The notes under the pieces were generated by a model. The model was not told the DNA's origin and did no database searches. It saw only the letters and a list, made by a program, of their open reading frames with translations. Of a stretch of DNA of 11,005 bases, positions 6,564-11,005 are shown piece by piece. Position 1 is the stretch's first letter, and each line of letters opens with the position of its first letter. Location: NCBI GenBank assembly GCA_023392135.1, contig JAEVZQ010000177.1, positions 1 to 11,005 of the forward strand, given 5' to 3'. Made by a program: the position numbers and the translations under genes. The stretch comes from Pseudomonadota bacterium. GTDB taxonomy: Bacteria; Pseudomonadota; Alphaproteobacteria; Rhizobiales; Hyphomicrobiaceae.

Positions 6564-9200
6564 ATGACTCAGGTTGTGTCCATCCACGGGAGCCGGGTCA
6601 CGCGGTTTCTGCGTGACAGGTTCGGTCCGGTGGAGCTCCTGGATAACCTGCCAGTCGGCGTTTGCTGCTGCGACGCTGCAGGGGTCGTCGTTCAATTCAA
6701 CCGCCATGCCGCCGAGCTGTGGGGGCGCTGGCCGGAGGTCGGCGTTCAGCGCTACAGCGGCGTCGAGCGCATTTTTGCCGCCGACGGCAAGCCTATTCCG
6801 CTCGAGGCCGGCCCGATCGCAAGGGTGCTGCAAACTGGTGTGCCGGTGCGCAATGAGACGGTCATCGCCGAACGGCTCGATGGCACGCGCATAAGCCTTC
6901 TCGTCAATGCCGAGCCGCTGCGCGATGACGAGAACAACCTCGTCGGCGCCGTCAGCTGCTTTCAGGATGTCACGGAGCTCAGCCGTGCGCACGAGGAGCT
7001 GCAAGAAAGGAAAGAGGATCTCGAAGACTTCTTCGAGCATGCGCCGATCGGTCTTCATGTCGTAGCCGGCGACGGCACCATTCTCCGGGCGAACAAGGCC
7101 GAGCTGGAGCTTCTGGGCTACAGTGCCGAGGAATATATCGGGCGGCCGGTTGCCGAATTTCATGCCGATCAGCCAGTCGTATGGGACATTCTGGAGCGGC
7201 TGTCGCGCGGCGAGGTGCTGAAGCGTTATCCGGCCCGCATGCGGGCCAAGGACGGCTCGATCCGGCACGTACTGGTCAGCTCCAACGCCCAGGTCGTCGA
7301 CGGTGAGTTGGTCAAGACCCGTTGCTTCATCCTGGATGTCACCGACAGAAAACTGGCGGAAGAGCGTGAGCGCGAGACAGATCTACGCTCGCGAGCCGCA
7401 TTGGCGTCGGTGCCCGTGGCGGTCTACATGACTGATGCCGAGGGCAGGATAACCTTCTTCAACGAGGCCTGCGCCGAGCTCTTCGGCCGAAAGCCCCGGC
7501 TCGGCGTCGACAGGTTCTGCGCGTCCTGGCGGATCTACACCCCCGAGGGCGAGCTCGTCTCACAGGACGAATCCCTGATGGCGCGGGCGATTGACGAGCG
7601 GCGCGCGTTCTCAGGCATGGAGGTGATCATCGAGCGGCCGGACGGGACGCGTTCCAGAATCCTGCCGCATCCGACCCCTGTGTTCGGCGAAGACGGAGAT
7701 CTGATCGGGGCCGTCAACGTGATGGTCGATATAACGGACCGCCACGAGACGGATGTGCAATTGGCACGCCTTGCTGCCATCGTTGCCTCGTCCGATGATG
7801 CCATCATCAGCAAGTCGCTCGATGGGCAGATCACGTCCTGGAACGCAGGCGCGACCCGCATCTTCGGCTACGAAGAGCATGAGGTGATGGGCAAGCCGAT
7901 CACGCTGATTGTTCCACCTGAGCTGCACGCGCAGGAGCGAGAAATTCTCGACAAGCTGAGTCGTGGCGAGCGGGTGGATCACTTCGAGACGGTCCGCGTC
8001 GCGAAAGACGGGCGCCGGGTAGAAATTTCACTGACCGTTTCGCCCATTCGGGACAGGCTCGGAAGGATCGTCGGGGCATCGAAGGTCAGCCGGGACATTA
8101 CGGAGCAAAAGCGGCACCAGCAGCTTCAGGATCTGCTCATCGGTGAGCTCAATCACCGGGTGAAGAATACGCTCGCGACCGTGCAGGCCATCGCCACACA
8201 GACGATCCGCTCGGCAAATAGCTCCACGGAGTTCATGTCGGCTTTTTCGGGTCGCCTGCAGTCGCTGGCGCGCGCCCACTCCGCCCTGACCCGGGGCAAC
8301 TGGCAGGGCGTCGACGTCGAGGAGCTCATTCGCGACCAGCTCCTGCTGGGTGGTGCCGAAGACGAGCAAATCTCCTGTTCGGGCCCGCAGATCGTCTTGG
8401 AGCCCCAGGTCGCGCTGCACCTCGCGCTGGTGCTGCATGAGTTGGGCACGAACGCGCGGAAGTATGGGGCGCTCTCAGTTCCCAACGGTCACCTGACGCT
8501 GCGCTGGATGGTGCGAGGCAAAGGCGGCGAGCCGAAGCTGCTTCTGGAGTGGCAGGAGCGGGGCGGGCCGCCGGTAAAGACACCTGAACAGCGCGGATTC
8601 GGCAGCATCCTCATAGAGCAGAGCCTCGAGGCGCAGGGCGGCGAGGTTTCGGTTACGTACCCGACGGAGGGCGTCACGTGCGAGATCTGCCTGCCCTTGC
8701 CGGACAGGCTGCGCCCGGTCACGGCTCCCGGCGGCACGCCCGATGCAGCGGCCAGATCGTCTGCTTCAGCGGGAATCTCGGTCGCGCATTCAGCACCGCG
8801 GAAGAGCGCCCGGGTTCTCGTTGTTGAGGACGAGGCGCTGGTTGCGATGGATATCACGACGGTGCTGTCCGATGCCGGCTACAGTGTCGTTGGGCCGGCA
8901 CCGACGCTGGACAAGGCGAAGGAGCTCATCGAAAGCGAGCAATTCGACGCCGCTGTGCTGGACGCCAACCTCTCGGGCGAACCGGTCAACGAGCTGGCAG
9001 CCGAGCTATCCCGGCGCACAATCCCGTTTGCGTTTCTCACGGGCTACGGGCGAGAGGCATGCCGCAGGCGTTCCGGGCAGTGCCGCTGCTCGATAAGCCG
9101 TTCAATCCGCAGAAGCTGGTGGCTGTCGTCCAAGGCATGGTCGCCAGCAAAGCCTGATCCGGGCAGCATACGAATGATGCGCCTGCTGGTCGCGAACTGA
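6564..9200 (+). CDS. Hybrid HWE sensor histidine kinase: four PAS domains, HWE kinase, frameshifted receiver
   Basis: This is a soluble multi-sensor kinase of 878 residues as read; no membrane helix or signal peptide is evident. Approximate order: PAS1 23-140, PAS2 154-275, PAS3 277-395, PAS4 400-515, HWE dimerisation/phosphoacceptor region from 525 (ELNHRVKN, H531), ATPase domain (H625-E-L-G-T-N630-A-R-K-Y-G-A-L, then the family-defining W663-Q-E665), and a receiver from 750 (VVEDEAL, phosphoacceptor D800). HWE kinases typically pass phosphate to separate regulators; several control PhyR in the general stress response. No PAS has a LOV-type NCRFLQ motif. After LTGYGREA the frame is wrong: a 1-nt loss near 9060 scrambles the rest, and the correct continuation (with LLDKPF) lies in another frame and stops at 9157, giving about 864 residues if repaired. 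Signal unknown. Confidence 0.9.
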   Translation: MTQVVSIHGSRVTRFLRDRFGPVELLDNLPVGVCCCDAAGVVVQFNRHAAELWGRWPEVGVQRYSGVERIFAADGKPIPLEAGPIARVLQTGVPVRNETVIAERLDGTRISLLVNAEPLRDDENNLVGAVSCFQDVTELSRAHEELQERKEDLEDFFEHAPIGLHVVAGDGTILRANKAELELLGYSAEEYIGRPVAEFHADQPVVWDILERLSRGEVLKRYPARMRAKDGSIRHVLVSSNAQVVDGELVKTRCFILDVTDRKLAEERERETDLRSRAALASVPVAVYMTDAEGRITFFNEACAELFGRKPRLGVDRFCASWRIYTPEGELVSQDESLMARAIDERRAFSGMEVIIERPDGTRSRILPHPTPVFGEDGDLIGAVNVMVDITDRHETDVQLARLAAIVASSDDAIISKSLDGQITSWNAGATRIFGYEEHEVMGKPITLIVPPELHAQEREILDKLSRGERVDHFETVRVAKDGRRVEISLTVSPIRDRLGRIVGASKVSRDITEQKRHQQLQDLLIGELNHRVKNTLATVQAIATQTIRSANSSTEFMSAFSGRLQSLARAHSALTRGNWQGVDVEELIRDQLLLGGAEDEQISCSGPQIVLEPQVALHLALVLHELGTNARKYGALSVPNGHLTLRWMVRGKGGEPKLLLEWQERGGPPVKTPEQRGFGSILIEQSLEAQGGEVSVTYPTEGVTCEICLPLPDRLRPVTAPGGTPDAAARSSASAGISVAHSAPRKSARVLVVEDEALVAMDITTVLSDAGYSVVGPAPTLDKAKELIESEQFDAAVLDANLSGEPVNELAAELSRRTIPFAFLTGYGREACRRRSGQCRCSISRSIRRSWWLSSKAWSPAKPDPGSIRMMRLLVAN
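9057..9157 (+). other. Frameshifted end of the receiver domain (1-nt deletion)
   Basis: Codon GCA at 9057-9059 is the last in the correct frame. One nucleotide inserted before TG at 9060-9061 restores leucine and then PQAFRAVPLLDKPFNPQKL, an ideal receiver C-terminus with the conserved Lys-Pro, ending at TGA 9155-9157. As read, the protein runs on out of frame to 9200 with Arg/Ser/Trp-rich sequence. Either a recent mutation or a base-calling error explains it. Confidence 0.85.
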
Positions 9201-9254
9201 ATCGCTTCACTCCAATCGAGGATCCGTCCCGGTTGCCGCCGCGTTGGTCCGGCG

Positions 9255-9272
9255 AGCGCGCCGATGCGCGCT
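9255..9272 (+). other. Perfect hairpin just before the FRG gene
   Basis: AGCGCGC (9255-9261) and GCGCGCT (9266-9272) form a perfect 7-bp GC-rich stem with the loop CGAT, ending 16 nt before the ATG at 9289. It has no T-run. It might end the kinase transcript imperfectly or damp translation of the FRG gene; the sequence alone cannot decide. Confidence 0.4.
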
Positions 9273-9288
9273 GCAGCAGCGGGTGCCG

Positions 9289-10032
9289 ATGAAAGCCGTC
9301 CTCGTATCGTCTTTTTCCGAGCTCTACGATGCCGTGACGCCAGGAAGCCAGCCCGTGGTGTTCCGCGGCGACGTTGATGCCGCGCAGGCCCTCGTGCCCC
9401 ATCTCGGGCGCACGGATTGCGACGTGGAGACCGAGGTTCAGCTTTTCCGCGAATGGCAGCGGCAGGCCGTTCAGTTCCTGGATCTTCCGGCAGATGATTG
9501 GGACTGCCTGACGATTGCGCGCCACTACGGGCTCGCCACCCGGCTCCTGGACTGGACCATCAACCCCCTGGTGGCAGCGTTTTTCGCCGCTGCGAGCAAT
9601 CGGCCCGGGCCCGCTGCCCTATGGGTGTTCATCCCGAGGAGGACGGTCACGGACGGTGACACCGACCCCTTCACCTTCGCTGGCGTGGCGCTCTACCGGC
9701 CCCGGGCATTGGCCGCCCGGATATCCCGGCAGGAGGCGGTTTTCACGGTGCACGGACCGCCCTCTGAGCCGGTTTCGGAAGCCCACGGTGGCCTCTATCG
9801 CGTGGATATCGACTCGGCTTTCCGGCCGGTTCTGCTGAAGGATCTCGCCCGGTTCGGTATCAGCTACGCGTCGATGTTCCCCGGGCTGGAAGGCCTGTCA
9901 CGCGCCATAAACTGGCAGTATGGGTTGGACCGTCTGCAAACCGCGGAAGCAAATCCAGCCGGAGCTGGACAAAAGCTTCCGCCAGGTGGCGATCCGCTGC
10001 CCGGGCTTCGGCCTGGGCTTGGCCGGCATTAG
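9289..10032 (+). CDS. FRG domain-containing protein
   Basis: This 247-residue protein belongs to the FRG family, named after its conserved Phe-Arg-Gly motif; the biochemical function is not established as far as I know. Visible hallmarks are FRGD at 25-28, a segment with a conserved glutamate (about 36-60), and the family core IARHYGLATRLLDWTINPLV at about 76-95 followed by AAFFAA. The end of the domain (ARFGISYASMFPGLEGL) lies near residue 210, after which a Gly/Pro-rich tail follows. No signal peptide or membrane helix is visible. ATG 9289 is chosen; an upstream TTG at 9244 only adds Arg-rich sequence overlapping a hairpin. Shine-Dalgarno is weak. The gene follows the kinase by 131 nt from the repaired stop and converges on the DUF883 gene. 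Co-transcription with the kinase is possible but not shown. Confidence 0.82.
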   Translation: MKAVLVSSFSELYDAVTPGSQPVVFRGDVDAAQALVPHLGRTDCDVETEVQLFREWQRQAVQFLDLPADDWDCLTIARHYGLATRLLDWTINPLVAAFFAAASNRPGPAALWVFIPRRTVTDGDTDPFTFAGVALYRPRALAARISRQEAVFTVHGPPSEPVSEAHGGLYRVDIDSAFRPVLLKDLARFGISYASMFPGLEGLSRAINWQYGLDRLQTAEANPAGAGQKLPPGGDPLPGLRPGLGRH

Positions 10033-10068
10033 CCAGAAAGTGAGGCCAGCCGCCTGCCCGGGGAGTTG

Positions 10069-10614
10069 CTAATGTGCTGCCTGAGAAAGGCGGTCGGCGA
10101 TATTCCTGGCTGTTCGTTCCCCGACGGCTGCAACGCTCTTTGCCGCCCGTTCCCCCGCCGAGCCGACACTTTCCGCGGCTGATCGAGAGGACGCGATGAC
10201 GCTCGAGAGTGCTCCGGCGAGCCGCTCCAGAAGTGCAGCATCCCCGACCTCGGCTGCCGCGGCCTGCGCGCGTGCGCTTCCCGCCTCGATCGCTCCGCGC
10301 ACCTTGGATGCCAGTCGATCGAAATCGCGCCGCGATAGACGCGGTGCTGCGCTGGCTCCACCCCGCACCAACAGGCCCACCAGAAAACCGATCCCGAGCG
10401 CAACACCCACTGCGGGAAATGGATTTTCGCGAATAAGCCCCTCGACCTCTGCCGTCGTTTGAGTCGCACCCTCCCTCAGGTCTTCTGCCCGGTTCTGGAG
10501 ATAAATCTGAACCTGCTCGGACAGGCGCGCCATTTCCGCTCGCAGCTCCGCGATTTTTGCACCGATGTCGTCGTTTCCAGCCGCCTCGTTCACGCTTTCC
10601 GAGCCGTAAGCCAT
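10069..10614 (-). CDS. DUF883/YqjD-like membrane-anchored stress protein with 11-residue repeats
   Basis: The 181-residue product has an N-terminal amphipathic helix (about 15-62) and then ENPFPAVGVALGIGFLVGLL (63-82), which resembles the conserved proline-glycine membrane segment of DUF883/YqjD/ElaB proteins, several of which are stress or stationary-phase proteins associated with the inner membrane and ribosomes. Unlike those short proteins it continues for about 100 residues of Ala-rich charged helix. Two near-identical 11-residue units, SVGSAGERAAK (149-159) and SVAAVGERTAR (160-170), recall LEA-like amphipathic repeats. ATG at 10614 is chosen because AGGGAGA lies 7 nt upstream; the longer TTG start at 10683 would fall at the predicted transcription start. 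An EcfG motif precedes it. The family call is by motif only; molecular role unknown. Confidence 0.75.
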   Translation of the reverse strand: MAYGSESVNEAAGNDDIGAKIAELRAEMARLSEQVQIYLQNRAEDLREGATQTTAEVEGLIRENPFPAVGVALGIGFLVGLLVRGGASAAPRLSRRDFDRLASKVRGAIEAGSARAQAAAAEVGDAALLERLAGALSSVIASSRSAAESVGSAGERAAKSVAAVGERTARNIADRLSQAAH

Positions 10615-10621
10615 CGCCAGA

Positions 10622-10628
10622 TCTCCCT
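10622..10628 (-). promoter_or_regulatory. Ribosome binding site deciding the DUF883 gene start
   Basis: On the minus strand AGGGAGA stands 7 nt before the ATG at 10614-10612. It supports this start over the TTG at 10683, which has no such element and would be almost leaderless. Confidence 0.7.
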
Positions 10629-10688
10629 GCGTGTGCGATGCCGCGGATAACCAACCAGCGGCGAAAAACCCAATAGCAATCAAGCAAG

Positions 10689-10713
10689 GGAACGCGAGCG
10701 ACCGGTGCCAGTT
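10689..10713 (+). promoter_or_regulatory. Mirror-image EcfG-like promoter toward the right-edge gene
   Basis: GGAAC at 10689-10693 is followed after 16 nt by AGTT (10710-10713), one mismatch from the CGTT consensus; it also fits the looser GGAAC-N18-TT form described for RpoE2. Transcription would start near 10720 and run toward the gene at 10857. Confidence is lower than for the minus-strand motif because the palindromic overlap alone could create it. Confidence 0.4.
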
Positions 10714-10715
10714 CC
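10691..10715 (-). promoter_or_regulatory. EcfG-type promoter for the DUF883 gene
   Basis: On the minus strand GGAAC (10715-10711), a 16-nt spacer and CGTT (10694-10691) match the EcfG consensus exactly. The predicted start near 10684 gives a leader of about 70 nt to the ATG at 10614. It overlaps a mirror-image motif on the plus strand. The motif is seen; activity is inferred. Confidence 0.75.
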
Positions 10716-10856
10716 GATTACATGACCAAAGCCGACGCTCGGCTTCAGCACTTTGAGCGTGGATCAGTTGTGCAGAATGCTGGTTCGAGTTCGAGACGAC
10801 TGATTTCGGATCTCACTGAAAGCTCTTCCGAAGTAAGCCTGTCTCGGGAGGGCTAC

Positions 10857-11005
10857 GTGAGCCGATACACGATGCGTCCATCTGAAAGGCGGGCGTGGTC
10901 CCTGTCGACGCATCTGCTCGTGCTTTGCCTCTCGATATTGGTCCCCGGAATCATCCTTGGCGGCCTGGCCCTCTGGAGCCTTTTTTCTGCTGAACGGTCC
11001 AGCAC
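10857..11005 (+). CDS. N-terminus of a membrane protein, probably a sensor histidine kinase (cut by window end)
   Basis: Only the first 49 residues are present and the frame stays open to the window end. A short basic N-terminus (RPSERRAWSLS) leads into one hydrophobic helix at about residues 19-42, followed by AERSS. This layout is typical of membrane-anchored sensor kinases of this group, many of the HWE type, where an extracytoplasmic sensor domain follows; the kinase call is inference. GTG 10857 is preferred because GGGAGGG lies at 10846-10852; ATG 10872 is too far from it. The frame is also open back to an ATG at 10722, which would add 45 polar residues but has no Shine-Dalgarno. A possible EcfG-type promoter lies upstream at 10689-10713. 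Confidence 0.6.
   Translation, partial: MSRYTMRPSERRAWSLSTHLLVLCLSILVPGIILGGLALWSLFSAERSS

Noticed and set aside
6564..8130. Possible LOV photoreceptor domain among the PAS domains
   Set aside because: None of the four PAS domains carries the cysteine-containing NCRFLQ flavin-binding motif.
10027..10074. Inverted repeat CATTAGC (10027-10033) / GCTAATG (10068-10074) between the convergent genes
   Set aside because: Only 7 bp with a 34-nt loop and no U-tract; each arm simply contains the stop codon of one gene.
10196..10462. Plus-strand open frames opposite the DUF883 gene
   Set aside because: They are antisense to a gene with promoter, ribosome site and a recognisable membrane motif, and have no domain of their own.
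10615..10683. Signal-peptide-like extension of the DUF883 protein from a TTG start
   Set aside because: The extension begins at the predicted transcription start and lacks a ribosome site; ATG 10614 has a good one.

Overview
The window looks like chromosomal DNA of a GC-rich alphaproteobacterium of the Hyphomicrobiales (Rhizobiales). The strongest indicator is a motB-motC-fliK (formerly motD) block, which is characteristic of rhizobial flagellar clusters. A HWE-family histidine kinase and promoter motifs matching the alphaproteobacterial general-stress sigma factor EcfG agree with this. No CRISPR array, insertion sequence, prophage gene or origin was seen.

Layout. (1) Positions 112-5388 hold a compact plus-strand flagellar operon, fliF-motB-motC-fliK. 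Its three junctions are 4-bp stop/start overlaps (ATGA, TTGA, ATGA), so translation is probably coupled. It encodes the MS ring, the stator peptidoglycan anchor, a periplasmic motor protein and the hook-length regulator. (2) Positions 5389-6100 hold a candidate promoter, an unusually structured leader with three hairpins, and an Rnk/GreA-type gene that ends at a strong stem-loop. (3) Positions 6200-6315 hold a tRNA-Gln(UUG) gene with its own promoter. (4) Positions 6509-9200 hold a large soluble hybrid sensor kinase (four PAS domains, HWE kinase, receiver) behind a very good EcfG-type promoter. The receiver domain is broken by an apparent 1-nt deletion near 9060. (5) Positions 9289-10032 hold an FRG-domain protein. 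(6) Positions 10069-10614 (minus strand) hold a small DUF883/YqjD-like membrane protein with 11-residue C-terminal repeats. (7) Positions 10857-11005 hold the start of a membrane-anchored protein, probably another sensor kinase, cut by the window edge.

How the parts fit. The left half is ordinary core motility and housekeeping. The right half reads as a general-stress neighbourhood: GGAAC-N16/17-CGTT motifs stand before the hybrid kinase and the DUF883 gene. The second motif is part of a near-palindromic 27-bp element that could fire in both directions, toward the DUF883 gene and toward the right-edge gene. The HWE kinase could feed PhyR-type response regulators, which would make the module feed back on itself, but no PhyR, NepR or EcfG gene is in the window, so this is inference.
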